From Xanthomarina arctica (GTDB taxonomy: Bacteria > Bacteroidota > Bacteroidia > Flavobacteriales > Flavobacteriaceae): 64,000 nucleotides of DNA. The position numbers and the translations under genes were made by a program. The stretch spans positions 186,001 to 250,000 of the forward strand of contig NZ_BMFQ01000001.1 in NCBI RefSeq assembly GCF_014638915.1, read 5' to 3'. Below the pieces are notes generated by a model that was not told where the DNA came from, made no database searches, and saw nothing but the letters and a program-made list of their open reading frames with translations. Every line of letters starts with the position of its first letter. Positions within the stretch are counted from its first letter, which is position 1. Below are positions 1 through 7,990 of the stretch, in pieces.

Positions 1-1092
1 ACACCTACAGAAGCTTTTAAAATCCCAGCTTTCTTAGACTGTAAAATCAATGCAGACGCTAAAACAGTCTATTACGATAACCTAACTTTATCCAATGTTA
101 AAGGGAATTTATATATAAAGGATGAAAAAGCGGTACTAAGAAATATGAGTTCTAATATTTTTAATGGGAAACTCTTGTTGGATGGTTATGTAGATACAGC
201 TACAACTACCCCAACATTCATGATGAATTTAGACATGAATCAGTTTGATATTTCTCAAGCATTCAACGGTTTAGAACTCCTGCAAAGCTTAGCTCCAATT
301 GCTAGCGCCCTTCAAGGAAAGTTAAATAGTATTATTTCACTTTCTGGAAATTTAGATGACAGTTTCACACCAGATTTAAACAGTATTAGCGGTAATGCTT
401 TTGCCGAATTACAAACTACAGAAATTAAGCCTAAAAATGAAGCACTTATAAGTGCTTTAGACAACGCACTTAGTTTTGTCGATTTTAGCAAATTAGATTT
501 AAAAGACTTAAAAACCAATCTAACTTTCGAAAATGGGATGGTAAACATCAAGCCTTTTAATGTTAGCTATAAAGATATTGGGATTACCATAGACGGTTCT
601 CATAGCTTTACTAACAACATGAATTACAACGCCGTATTCCAAGTTCCAGCAAAATATTTAGGAAGTGATATTAATCGATTAATTGGAAAAATAGATGAAC
701 AAGCCGTGAATAACTTATCCATTCCAGTTTCTGCCAATATTACAGGAACTTTTAATAAACCCGTTGTAAAAACAGATTTAACTAGTGGTGTTACAAGCTT
801 GACCAAACAGCTTATAGAAATTGAAAAACAGAAACTATTAAATCAGGGTAAAGATCAATTATTACAATTAATTGGAGGTGTTGCCAATACCCAAAATCCT
901 ACTACTCCAAAGGATTCTACTAGTACAACCAACCCAATTTCCGATCCAATAAAGAATGTTTTAGATGGAATTATTAATAGCGGTTCAACCAAGCCGAAAG
1001 ATTCAATAACGACAACAAAACCAAAATCGATTAAAGATCTATTAAACGAATCTTTGAACAAAAAACCTAAAAAGACAGATTCCATTAATTAA
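1..1092 (+). CDS. AsmA-like protein, C-terminal part (5' end outside window)
   Basis: The reading frame is open from base 1 to a TAA at 1090-1092, so only the last 363 residues are visible; internal ATGs such as 145 are not the true start. The visible part alternates short amphipathic strands and small loops (for example GNLDDSFTPDLNSISGNAFA and VSANITGTFNKPVVKTDLTS), as in the C-terminal repeat region of AsmA/TamB-like proteins of the Bacteroidota, which are anchored in the inner membrane and span the periplasm, with a presumed role in lipid or outer-membrane homeostasis. The last ~80 residues are a low-complexity Ser/Thr/Lys/Pro linker. The family call rests on pattern alone; function is inferred. 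Confidence 0.7.
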   Translation, partial: TPTEAFKIPAFLDCKINADAKTVYYDNLTLSNVKGNLYIKDEKAVLRNMSSNIFNGKLLLDGYVDTATTTPTFMMNLDMNQFDISQAFNGLELLQSLAPIASALQGKLNSIISLSGNLDDSFTPDLNSISGNAFAELQTTEIKPKNEALISALDNALSFVDFSKLDLKDLKTNLTFENGMVNIKPFNVSYKDIGITIDGSHSFTNNMNYNAVFQVPAKYLGSDINRLIGKIDEQAVNNLSIPVSANITGTFNKPVVKTDLTSGVTSLTKQLIEIEKQKLLNQGKDQLLQLIGGVANTQNPTTPKDSTSTTNPISDPIKNVLDGIINSGSTKPKDSITTTKPKSIKDLLNESLNKKPKKTDSIN

Positions 1093-1172
1093 TGTAAATC
1101 CTAATTATATGTTAACTTTTACTGATTATCAGGAATTTAGTTTATAATTTTTTAAAAGAAATGCTCTTTTAC

Positions 1173-1202
1173 TTGGATTTGTCAGCTAAAAGGTTACATT
1201 GA
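1173..1202 (+). promoter_or_regulatory. Candidate rpoD promoter (TTG-N19-TAcaTTGa)
   Basis: TTG at 1173-1175 and TACATTGA at 1195-1202 are 19 bp apart, close to the Bacteroidota consensus TTG-N17-23-TAnnTTTG with one mismatch in the -7 box. The rpoD start lies 28 bp downstream. This is a pattern match only. Confidence 0.35.
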
Positions 1203-1229
1203 TAGATTCACACTAATACAGCAATCTGA

Positions 1230-2093
1230 ATGAGGCAATTAAAAATTACAAAGCAAGTTACAAATAGAGAATCTAAGTCTTTAGATAAATATTTGCAAGA
1301 CATTAGTAAACTCCCTTTAATTACAGCCGATGAAGAAGTTGAATTGGCACAACGTATTCGAGAAGGAGACCAACTTGCTTTAGATAAATTAACTACCTCT
1401 AACTTACGTTTTGTAGTATCTGTTGCAAAACAGTACCAAAATCAAGGGTTAACATTACCGGATTTAATTAATGAAGGAAATGCAGGATTGGTTAAAGCTG
1501 CCAAACGTTTTGATGAAACCAGAGGTTTTAAATTTATCTCGTATGCTGTTTGGTGGATAAGACAAGCCATTTTACAAGCTCTAGCAGAACAATCTAGAAT
1601 TGTACGTTTGCCTTTAAATAAAATTGGTTCTATTAACAAAATCAATAAAGCTTATTCTTATTTAGAACAAGCGCATCAGCGACCTCCAAGTCCTGAAGAA
1701 ATTGCAAACGAGTTAGAAATGACCGTTAGTGACGTAAAACAGTCCTTAAAAAATTCTGGACGTCACTTATCCATGGATGCTCCTTTAAAAGAAGGTGAAG
1801 ATTCTAGCTTATACGATGTTGTTAAATCTGGTGAGTCACCAAATCCAGATAGAGAACTGATGAGTGATTCGTTAAACTTAGAAGTCAATCGTGCTTTAAA
1901 CACCCTGTCTCAAAGAGAAGCAGATGTGATTAGACTTTACTACGGAATTAGTAACGAACAACCTATGAGTCTTGAAGAAATTGGTGAAACCTTTGGTTTG
2001 ACTAGAGAACGTGTAAGACAAATAAAAGAAAAAGGTATCCGAAGATTAAGACATACCTCAAAAAACAAAATACTTAAAACATATTTAGGTTAG
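1230..2093 (+). CDS. rpoD: RNA polymerase primary sigma factor RpoD/SigA
   Basis: This 287-residue sigma-70 protein directs core RNA polymerase to housekeeping promoters. Visible in order are a short region 1.2 ([15 protein letters not shown]), region 2 ([20 protein letters not shown] and the 2.3/2.4 block [16 protein letters not shown]), region 3, and the region 4.2 helix-turn-helix ([20 protein letters not shown]). It lacks the long acidic region 1.1 and the non-conserved insert of proteobacterial RpoD; the ~287-residue size is normal for Bacteroidota, whose primary sigma factor reads TAnnTTTG -7 boxes. Boxes of that form occur throughout this window. rpsU follows after 41 bp and may be co-transcribed. 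Confidence 0.97.
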   Translation: MRQLKITKQVTNRESKSLDKYLQDISKLPLITADEEVELAQRIREGDQLALDKLTTSNLRFVVSVAKQYQNQGLTLPDLINEGNAGLVKAAKRFDETRGFKFISYAVWWIRQAILQALAEQSRIVRLPLNKIGSINKINKAYSYLEQAHQRPPSPEEIANELEMTVSDVKQSLKNSGRHLSMDAPLKEGEDSSLYDVVKSGESPNPDRELMSDSLNLEVNRALNTLSQREADVIRLYYGISNEQPMSLEEIGETFGLTRERVRQIKEKGIRRLRHTSKNKILKTYLG

Positions 2094-2134
2094 GCCTATA
2101 TTAAGGTTTAACTTTACCCCCTTATAAGAAACAC

Positions 2135-2329
2135 ATGATAAAGATTGAAATTAAAGAAGGAGAGAAAATTGATAGAGCTCTAAAACGCTACAAAAAGAAA
2201 CACAGAAATGTGAAAATAATGCAGAATATTAGAGAAAATCAGTTTTTCACTAAACCTTCAGTGAAAAAAAGAAGACAATTACAAAAAGCTTCATATATTC
2301 AAAACTTAAGAGATCAAGAGGATATTTAG
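2135..2329 (+). CDS. rpsU: 30S ribosomal protein bS21
   Basis: A 64-residue, very basic protein with the bS21 pattern: MIKIEIKEGEKIDRALKRYK at the N-terminus, then Lys/Arg-rich helices (KKHRNVKIMQNIRENQFF, KPSVKKRRQLQKASYIQNLR). It binds the 30S subunit near the 3' end of 16S rRNA. In Bacteroidota, bS21 helps to hide the anti-Shine-Dalgarno sequence, consistent with the scarcity of Shine-Dalgarno sites here. The upstream stretch 2094-2134 is pyrimidine-rich just before the start and holds no GGAGG-like motif. It sits 41 bp after rpoD. Confidence 0.95.
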   Translation: MIKIEIKEGEKIDRALKRYKKKHRNVKIMQNIRENQFFTKPSVKKRRQLQKASYIQNLRDQEDI

Positions 2330-2334
2330 AAAAT

Positions 2335-2781
2335 ATGCTTTCTTTTAAAGTATATCATTCTAAAATAAAACCTTCAGAAGAAGAAAAACAAGACATTGTA
2401 ATTTTTTTACATACACATTTACAGGAATTTAGTGATACCAAAGAAGATATTACTAAATGCTTGGATTATGCAGTAAAAAACAATGTTACTTCCTTTGGAG
2501 GTTTTGTATTGGTTATCAAAGAACACGATATGCTTCAAGGGATAACCATTATCAATAAAACGGGCATGAACGGTTATATTCCAGAAAATATTTTGGTATA
2601 TATTGCTGTGCATGAAAATGCCCGAGGGAAAGGTATTGGGAAAAAACTCCTTTTAGAAGCTATTTCTTTGGCCGAAGGCGATATTGCCTTGCATGTAGAA
2701 CCTAGCAATCCAGCTATAAAACTATATGAAAGCTTAGGATTTTCTAATAAATATCTAGAAATGCGACTGAATAAAAGTTGA
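2335..2781 (+). CDS. GNAT family N-acetyltransferase
   Basis: A 148-residue acetyltransferase of the GNAT fold. The acetyl-CoA pyrophosphate-binding motif A is clear (VHENARGKGIGKKLLLEAIS, the R/Q-x-x-G-x-G/A pattern) and is followed by the motif B block HVEPSNPAIKLYESLGF that closes the fold. The substrate cannot be read from sequence. Only 5 bp separate it from rpsU, so it probably shares the rpoD-rpsU transcript. It is convergent with the DUF2797 gene 6 bp downstream. Confidence 0.88.
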   Translation: MLSFKVYHSKIKPSEEEKQDIVIFLHTHLQEFSDTKEDITKCLDYAVKNNVTSFGGFVLVIKEHDMLQGITIINKTGMNGYIPENILVYIAVHENARGKGIGKKLLLEAISLAEGDIALHVEPSNPAIKLYESLGFSNKYLEMRLNKS

Positions 2782-2787
2782 TTTCTA

Positions 2788-3579
2788 CTATATAGAAATA
2801 GTCACCACCAAACCTTCATTACTCCGCACATTAAAAACGGTGTCATCTTCAAAAATCAGGTATTGCCCTTTTATTCCTGCTAATTTTCCAGTGTAGTTGG
2901 GTGTTTTTCCTAAATTCAAACTTTTAGGTTTTGTTGGATAATGCAAAACTGGAAAATGGATATTCGTTTCAGAATTTGAAGCCAGATAATAGTCCTTAGC
3001 CTCGTCTGGAATGTATTGCTTTAACTTGTCTCTCCAAATCACTAAATCTTCGTCTGCTATCTCATTTTTCAACATAGTTCGCCAATTTGTTTTATCAGCT
3101 ACGTAATCTTTTAAAGCTATTTCGGTAATACCAGCCAAATATCTGTTTGGTACTTCAACAATTTCAATGGCTTCATGAGCTCCTTGATCTATCCAACGCG
3201 TTGGCACCTGACTTTTTCTGGTCACTCCAACCTTTACATTACTAGAATTAGCTAAATACACAATATGTGGTTGCAATTGCACATGTTTTTCATATTCCAA
3301 ATCTCTGTCTTCTTGGTCTAAATGCGCTGTACTTAATTCTGGTCTTATAATCCAATCTGCTGCTTGTGGAATTTCAAAAAAACAACTCTTACAAAACCCT
3401 TGTCTGTAAATAGGTTTATTCAAACTACAATTTAAACATTGGTATTTTACAAACTGAATGTTTATTGTCTTTCCCAGTAACTGATTCATATTAATGAAAT
3501 CTGTTTCAAATATTAAATAATATTGAACGGGATCAGAAAATTCTGTTTTCATTTTTGTTAAAACACCTTGGTAAGTCAT
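2788..3579 (-). CDS. DUF2797 domain-containing protein
   Basis: A 263-residue protein of the DUF2797 family, whose biochemical role is not established. A zinc-ribbon-like set of four cysteines is visible near the N-terminus (C48-x2-C51 and C63-x2-C66), followed by the family block HIVYLANSSNVKVGVTRKSQ, then VPTRWIDQGAHEAIEIVEVP. That middle part resembles a GIY-YIG-like segment, which would hint at nucleic-acid contact, but I could not identify a catalytic set. It is divergent from the GH3-like gene, with only 42 bp between the starts. The start at 3579 is the first ATG in frame and gives a typical family N-terminus. Confidence 0.85.
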   Translation of the reverse strand: MTYQGVLTKMKTEFSDPVQYYLIFETDFINMNQLLGKTINIQFVKYQCLNCSLNKPIYRQGFCKSCFFEIPQAADWIIRPELSTAHLDQEDRDLEYEKHVQLQPHIVYLANSSNVKVGVTRKSQVPTRWIDQGAHEAIEIVEVPNRYLAGITEIALKDYVADKTNWRTMLKNEIADEDLVIWRDKLKQYIPDEAKDYYLASNSETNIHFPVLHYPTKPKSLNLGKTPNYTGKLAGIKGQYLIFEDDTVFNVRSNEGLVVTISI

Positions 3580-3621
3580 AAAAAAAAGTCTTATTTTTAT
3601 TTTCTTAAATATAATGCAAAT

Positions 3622-5136
3622 ATGCCAATTCCTATAGTAAATTCTATTGCTTCCTGGTTTTTAAAAAAACGATTCCATCAAATTGATTTGTTTTTAAAGT
3701 ATCCTAATGAAGTACAGCAGGAATTACTTTTACAACTTATCAATAAGGCAAAAGACACGGAAATTGGTAAACAATATGGTTTTGAATCTATTACAGATTA
3801 TAAAACATTTGCTGATCGCGTTCCCGTCTCAACCTACGAAGAATGCCAAGAAAACATTGAACGTTCAAGAAAAGGAGTGAATAATATTTTTTGGCCTCAG
3901 CCTATTAAATGGTTTGCAAAATCTAGTGGCACAACCAATGCAAAAAGTAAATTTATTCCTGTAAGCGAAGACTCTCTTGAAGATTGTCATTACGCAGCTA
4001 GTAAAGATTTGCTTTGCATGTATTTGAACAATAATGAAAATTCGCAATTATTTACAGGTAAAAGTTTACGACTTGGAGGTAGTAAAGAACTTTACAAAGA
4101 GAATGGGACAACCTTTGGCGACCTTTCCGCAATTTTAATAGATAACATGCCTTTTTGGGCAGAATTTAGTAGTACTCCTAGTAATAAAGTCTCTTTAATG
4201 AGCAATTGGGAAGAAAAAATGCAGGCTATTGTAGACGAAACTATTCAAGAAAATGTGACTAGTTTGGCTGGGGTTCCATCTTGGATGTTGGTTCTACTAA
4301 ACAATGTTTTAGAAACCACAGGAAAAAATAGTTTACTTGATATTTGGCCTAACTTAGAAGTATATTTTCATGGAGGCGTAAGTTTTCTTCCTTATAAAGA
4401 GCAATACAAAAATATTCTACCAAAGAAAGATTTTAGATATTATGAAATCTACAATGCTTCTGAAGGCTTTTTCGCCATCCAAGACCAAAACAATTCTAGC
4501 GAATTACTTCTTATGTTAGATTATGGTATTTTTTATGAGTTTATTTCCATGGAAACCTATGGCACTAAAAATGAAAAAATTATTCCACTTAGCGAAGTAG
4601 AAATGAACGTAAACTACGCTGTTATTATTACTACCAATGCAGGACTCTGGCGCTACAAAATTGGCGACACCGTTAGATTTACATCCATAAGTCCTTACAG
4701 AATTAAAGTCTCAGGAAGAACGAAACACCATATAAATGCTTTTGGAGAAGAGTTAATTATCGAAAACGCAGAAGATGCTTTAAAAAAAGTATGCAAAAAA
4801 ACCAAAGCTGAAATAGTGGAATATACCGCTGCCCCTATTTTTATGCAAGGCAAGGAAAAAGGAGCTCATGAGTGGTTGATAGAGTTCAAAACACCTCCCG
4901 CAGACATCCATTATTTTAATGAGCTGTTTGATAATGCCTTAAAAGCCTTGAATTCTGATTACGAAGCCAAGCGATACAACAACATGACACTTAATAAACC
5001 AACCATTCATATTGCAAGAGAACAACTGTTCTACGACTGGCTGAAGCAAAACAATAAACTTGGAGGACAACACAAAGTACCAAGACTCTCTAATACTCGT
5101 GATTATTTAGATGCCTTATTGGATCTGAACAAATAG
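3622..5136 (+). CDS. GH3 auxin-responsive promoter family protein (acyl-adenylating enzyme)
   Basis: A 504-residue protein of the GH3 branch of the ANL adenylating superfamily. Visible are an N-terminal helical segment, the ATP phosphate-binding loop WFAKSSGTTNAKSKFIPVS (near residue 92), the nucleotide motif YEIYNASEGFFAIQD, the hinge region GLWRYKIGDTVRFTSISPYR, and a C-terminal domain. In plants GH3 enzymes couple amino acids to jasmonate or auxin; substrates of the common bacterial homologues are not known. The ATG at 3622 (protein starts MPIPIVNSIASW) is preferred over an upstream in-frame start at 3568, which would overlap the divergent DUF2797 gene and add a non-conserved basic stretch. 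Confidence 0.88.
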   Translation: MPIPIVNSIASWFLKKRFHQIDLFLKYPNEVQQELLLQLINKAKDTEIGKQYGFESITDYKTFADRVPVSTYEECQENIERSRKGVNNIFWPQPIKWFAKSSGTTNAKSKFIPVSEDSLEDCHYAASKDLLCMYLNNNENSQLFTGKSLRLGGSKELYKENGTTFGDLSAILIDNMPFWAEFSSTPSNKVSLMSNWEEKMQAIVDETIQENVTSLAGVPSWMLVLLNNVLETTGKNSLLDIWPNLEVYFHGGVSFLPYKEQYKNILPKKDFRYYEIYNASEGFFAIQDQNNSSELLLMLDYGIFYEFISMETYGTKNEKIIPLSEVEMNVNYAVIITTNAGLWRYKIGDTVRFTSISPYRIKVSGRTKHHINAFGEELIIENAEDALKKVCKKTKAEIVEYTAAPIFMQGKEKGAHEWLIEFKTPPADIHYFNELFDNALKALNSDYEAKRYNNMTLNKPTIHIAREQLFYDWLKQNNKLGGQHKVPRLSNTRDYLDALLDLNK

Positions 5137-5264
5137 GAAACCTTTAAACGAGGAAAATTGAAAAAAATATTTTTACAACGACTATTTTTTGTCCTTCATC
5201 TAAAAATGGAGTCAGTCATTTTTTTCTTACAAACAAAATGCTAAATTTACCATGCTATTAATCT

Positions 5265-5325
5265 TAAACGATATCAATTTGGCATTTTATCAACCAATTA
5301 AATACCAAATTGCTGTCGTTTTTTT
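5265..5325 (+). terminator. Candidate intrinsic terminator with long loop
   Basis: Arms AAACGA-tat-CAATTTGG (5266-5282) and CCAAATTG-ctg-TCGTTT (5305-5321) pair as an 8-bp stem, a 3x3 internal loop and a 6-bp stem, followed by seven T (5319-5325). The loop is 22 nt. It lies 130 bp after the GH3 stop, so it may end a long 3' UTR or a small RNA. Confidence 0.5.
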
Positions 5326-5473
5326 AGAACAAATTTTCTTATAGTTTTAGGAATATTTCAAAATATAGTGTCAAATTATTAATTAAAATCCATACCCTAC
5401 ATAAAATCCCACTCGAACCAGATACCTATCTAGAGAGTGGGTTTTTATTTTTACGTGCTTTTTTTAAATAACC
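5326..5473. other. Rest of the 337-bp gap between the GH3 gene and the carH-like gene
   Basis: The gap 5137-5473 has no open frame of more than about a dozen codons and no tRNA-like fold. It holds two stem-loops with T-runs (5265-5325 and 5408-5450). The AT-rich stretch between them could encode a short transcript, but I see no convincing promoter. Confidence 0.4.
5408..5450 (+). terminator. Intrinsic terminator before the convergent carH-like gene
   Basis: CCCACTC (5408-5414) pairs with GAGTGGG (5435-5441), followed by TTTTTATTTTT. It lies 23 bp before the stop of the convergent gene at 5474 and would stop plus-strand transcripts entering it. Confidence 0.65.
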
Positions 5474-6346
5474 TTATTGCTGTTCCTTTAATATATTTAT
5501 AAAATCGTCTGGATGAGGCACGTAAGTAAGACGTTTATCATCCATAAACCCTTCCATAATACCTGGATTGCCAGACACCAATAAGGGAATACCTGCTTGT
5601 GTTATAATAGTGTCCAACTTGAGTTTTAATGATTCATGAGTTGGTGTAATAAACATTGATAACATTACTTTAGGCTGAACAAGTTCAACAACCTGCTTGA
5701 TATTTTCAGTAGGCACATTCTGCCCTAGATAATATACTTTCCATCCCATTTTTCTCGCAACAAAATAGGCGAGTAACAACCCTATTTCATGATGTTCGCT
5801 TTCTGTTAAGAACATTAAAATAATTGGAGCATTTTTATCGGCATTGGGTAATTGATCGATGGCTGAAAACATTTTTTTCTTAATCAAATTAGAAACAAAA
5901 TGCTCTTGAGCAGGCATGACCTTATTAATGCCCCAAAGCACACCAATCTGATTTAAAAAAGGATATATTAATTGGGTAGTTGTATGTAATAGTCCCTTTT
6001 TTTTAATCTGAGCATTTAATACATTGTTAAAAGCAACTTCGTCCATTTCAAGTGTACTCACGACTAGGGAGCTAATGTCATCCTCTTGTTTACCAAGGAT
6101 TAATTTGGTGGCAACAACACTGTTGATATCTTCTTCCGACATTTTATCAATCTTAGAAATCCGATACCCATTTCGGGTAAGAATACTAATATTCATCAAT
6201 TTTTTCAATTGAGTATCTGTATAATACCTAATGTTTGTTTCGGTTCTTGATGGTGCTAAGAAACTATATCTGGTTTCCCATTTACGTAATGTATGTGCTT
6301 TAACACCTGTTAACGCAACAATTTGCGCCATAGAATATGTACTCAT
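5474..6346 (-). CDS. CarH/LitR-type MerR family regulator with B12-binding photosensory domain
   Basis: A 290-residue protein in three parts: MerR winged helix (about 1-75; VKAHTLRKWETRYSFLAPSR), a four-helix cap domain (about 85-170) and a cobalamin-binding Rossmann domain (about 173-285). The cap has the W-x9-E-H motif (W138, E148, H149), and the B12 domain has E-x-H-x2-G with ligand His186 (SEHHEIG). In CarH these residues bind adenosylcobalamin; in the dark the protein is a DNA-bound tetramer that represses carotenoid genes, and light releases it. The GG loop is GN here (SGNPG). ATG 6346 gives the standard MSTYSMAQ start; an in-frame start at 6397 would add residues lying in the control region. 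It is divergent from the fasciclin gene and next to the crt genes, which fits carotenoid control. Confidence 0.9.
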   Translation of the reverse strand: MSTYSMAQIVALTGVKAHTLRKWETRYSFLAPSRTETNIRYYTDTQLKKLMNISILTRNGYRISKIDKMSEEDINSVVATKLILGKQEDDISSLVVSTLEMDEVAFNNVLNAQIKKKGLLHTTTQLIYPFLNQIGVLWGINKVMPAQEHFVSNLIKKKMFSAIDQLPNADKNAPIILMFLTESEHHEIGLLLAYFVARKMGWKVYYLGQNVPTENIKQVVELVQPKVMLSMFITPTHESLKLKLDTIITQAGIPLLVSGNPGIMEGFMDDKRLTYVPHPDDFINILKEQQ

Positions 6347-6399
6347 GTCTAATGTTTTACCAGACAAAGTTAAACAAAAAATATTGTTAAACGACAAAA
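6346..6399 (-). promoter_or_regulatory. Candidate carH promoter region with degenerate half-sites
   Basis: Between the carH start and the two strong dyads lie TGTCTAA (6346-6352) and two copies of GTTAAAC (6369-6375 and 6386-6392), which resemble the half-site sTTRGACA with one or two mismatches. On the minus strand a TATTTTTTG (one base longer than TAnnTTTG) lies about 18 bp after a TTG. Autoregulation is plausible but inferred. Confidence 0.3.
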
Positions 6400-6412
6400 C
6401 TCAAAAATGTTT

Positions 6413-6442
6413 TGTCTAACTTTTTTACTTTTTACTTGGACA
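6413..6442. promoter_or_regulatory. Operator dyad 1 for the CarH-type regulator
   Basis: TGTCTAAC (6413-6420), a 13-bp spacer, and ACTTGGACA (6434-6442) form an inverted repeat of the half-site TGTCYAAs. The right arm contains the TTG (6436-6438) proposed as the -33 box of the fasciclin promoter. Its spacer length equals that of dyad 2. Binding by the adjacent MerR protein is inferred. Confidence 0.7.
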
Positions 6443-6467
6443 GTATTAAAATTTATTACTATATTTG
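6436..6467 (+). promoter_or_regulatory. Fasciclin gene promoter (TTG-N21-TATATTTG)
   Basis: TTG at 6436-6438 and a perfect TAnnTTTG box TATATTTG at 6460-6467 are 21 bp apart. The -33 box lies inside dyad 1 and the last bases of the -7 box inside dyad 2. Transcription should start near 6473, leaving a leader of about 25 nt. Confidence 0.65.
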
Positions 6468-6495
6468 TCCAAGTTATAATTAAAATACTTAGACA
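6466..6495. promoter_or_regulatory. Operator dyad 2 for the CarH-type regulator
   Basis: TGTCCAAGT (6466-6474), a 13-bp spacer, and CTTAGACA (6488-6495) repeat the architecture of dyad 1. In addition ACTTGGACA/TGTCCAAGT (6434/6466) and TTTTGTCTAA/TTAGACAAAA (6410/6489) are perfect long-range inverted pairs. The dyad centres (6427.5 and 6480.5) are 53 bp apart, about five turns of B-DNA. Dyad 2 covers the predicted transcription start and ends 2 bp before the ATG. Confidence 0.7.
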
Positions 6496-6497
6496 AA

Positions 6498-7925
6498 ATG
6501 AAAACAAAACTTTTTTACCTCGTATTATTTAGCCTATCTATATTTATTACTTCTTGTAGTAATGACGATGATAGCACGCTGCCTACTCCAACAACTCCAC
6601 AACAGGAAAATATTGTTGAGATAGCGTTAGGAACTCCAGAATTAAGCTCTTTGGTTGCCGCTTTATCTAGAGCAGAAGGAGATTTAGTAAACGTATTAAG
6701 TGGTAACGGACCATTTACAGTACTTGCTCCAACAAACGCAGCCTTTGCTACGTTTCTTTCAGACAACGGTTTTAGCTCTTTAGAGCAAGTACCGACCGAT
6801 GTTTTATCTCAAATTCTGTTAAATCATGTAATTATGGCCGATGTTAAGGCTAGCGATTTAATATCTTCAGGTTCTGGATATGCTTCAGGTAGCGCCACAG
6901 GTGCAGGCGATCAAAATATCAGTATCTTTTTTGATACCATGAATGGTGTTATGTTTAACGGCGTAGCCTCTGTAACAACAGCAGATGTAGATGCATCTAA
7001 CGGAACTATTCATATAATAAATGCCGTATTAGGTTTACCAGATGTTGTGGATCATGCACTTGCAAATCCATCTTTTTCAAGTTTAGTTGCTGCTTTAGGA
7101 GCTGCAGACGGGAATTTGGTAAATGTTCTTCAAGGAACTGGACCTTTTACAATTCTAGCACCAGACAATAATGCATTTACTACATTTTTAGATGGAACTC
7201 CTTTAGGAAACGTTGATACTGCAGCACTTTCTCAAATACTATTAAATCACGTGATTATAGGGTCTTCAATTACTTCTAGTTACTTAGTTGATGCTGGTTC
7301 AGGATATACAAATACAGGAGCAACAGGAGCTGGCGGAAATGCTATGAGTTTATACTTTAATACAAGTAGTGGTGTTATGTTTAACGGATTTTCTACAGTG
7401 GCTCAAGCAGATGTTGTAGGAACCAATGGAATTATCCATGCAGTAGATACTGTTATAGATATTCCAACAGTTGTAACCTTTGCTGTTGCAGATCCTAACT
7501 TCTCAACATTAGTAACAGCTTTAACAGATTTAACTCCGGCAACCGACTTTGTATCTATTTTATCTAGAACTCAAGGAGGTAATGGAGATGGCATTAACCC
7601 AGACTTTACGGTTTTCGCACCAACAAACGATGCATTCTCTGCATTAGGAACAGTACCTGCCGAAGGAGTTTTAACCCAAGTTTTATTACACCACGTTATT
7701 GCTGGGGCAAATGTAATTTCTGGCGATTTAAACAATCCAGGAAACACAACTGCTTCTACTTTAGAAGGAGATAATATAACCATTACACTTCCTGGAACAG
7801 GAGGGAATATTGCAAATATTACAGATGGTTCAGGAGCGACAGATATTGGAATAATAGCTGTAGATGTTCAAGCTGGAAATGGCGTGATCCATGTTATTAA
7901 CAAAGTGATGATTCCAAATCTATAA
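6498..7925 (+). CDS. Surface lipoprotein with three fasciclin (FAS1) domains
   Basis: A 475-residue lipoprotein: signal peptide with lipobox (FITSC, lipidated Cys at about residue 20), a short Asp/Pro linker, then three FAS1 domains (about 45-180, 185-325 and 330-475). Each domain shows the FAS1 H1/H2 blocks: FTVLAPTNAAF, FTILAPDNNAF and FTVFAPTNDAF, then NGTIHIINAVL, NGIIHAVDTVI and NGVIHVINKVM. FAS1 domains mediate adhesion or matrix contact; the bacterial role here is unknown. The gene is divergent from the CarH-type regulator and its promoter is overlapped by both predicted operators, so it is the most direct candidate target. A terminator and 111 bp separate it from crtI. Confidence 0.93.
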   Translation: MKTKLFYLVLFSLSIFITSCSNDDDSTLPTPTTPQQENIVEIALGTPELSSLVAALSRAEGDLVNVLSGNGPFTVLAPTNAAFATFLSDNGFSSLEQVPTDVLSQILLNHVIMADVKASDLISSGSGYASGSATGAGDQNISIFFDTMNGVMFNGVASVTTADVDASNGTIHIINAVLGLPDVVDHALANPSFSSLVAALGAADGNLVNVLQGTGPFTILAPDNNAFTTFLDGTPLGNVDTAALSQILLNHVIIGSSITSSYLVDAGSGYTNTGATGAGGNAMSLYFNTSSGVMFNGFSTVAQADVVGTNGIIHAVDTVIDIPTVVTFAVADPNFSTLVTALTDLTPATDFVSILSRTQGGNGDGINPDFTVFAPTNDAFSALGTVPAEGVLTQVLLHHVIAGANVISGDLNNPGNTTASTLEGDNITITLPGTGGNIANITDGSGATDIGIIAVDVQAGNGVIHVINKVMIPNL

Positions 7926-7990
7926 AATAAATAAATCGTCTTTAAATTATTATGAAAAAGAATAGGCTATAGTTGGTTGGTTAGTAGTAA

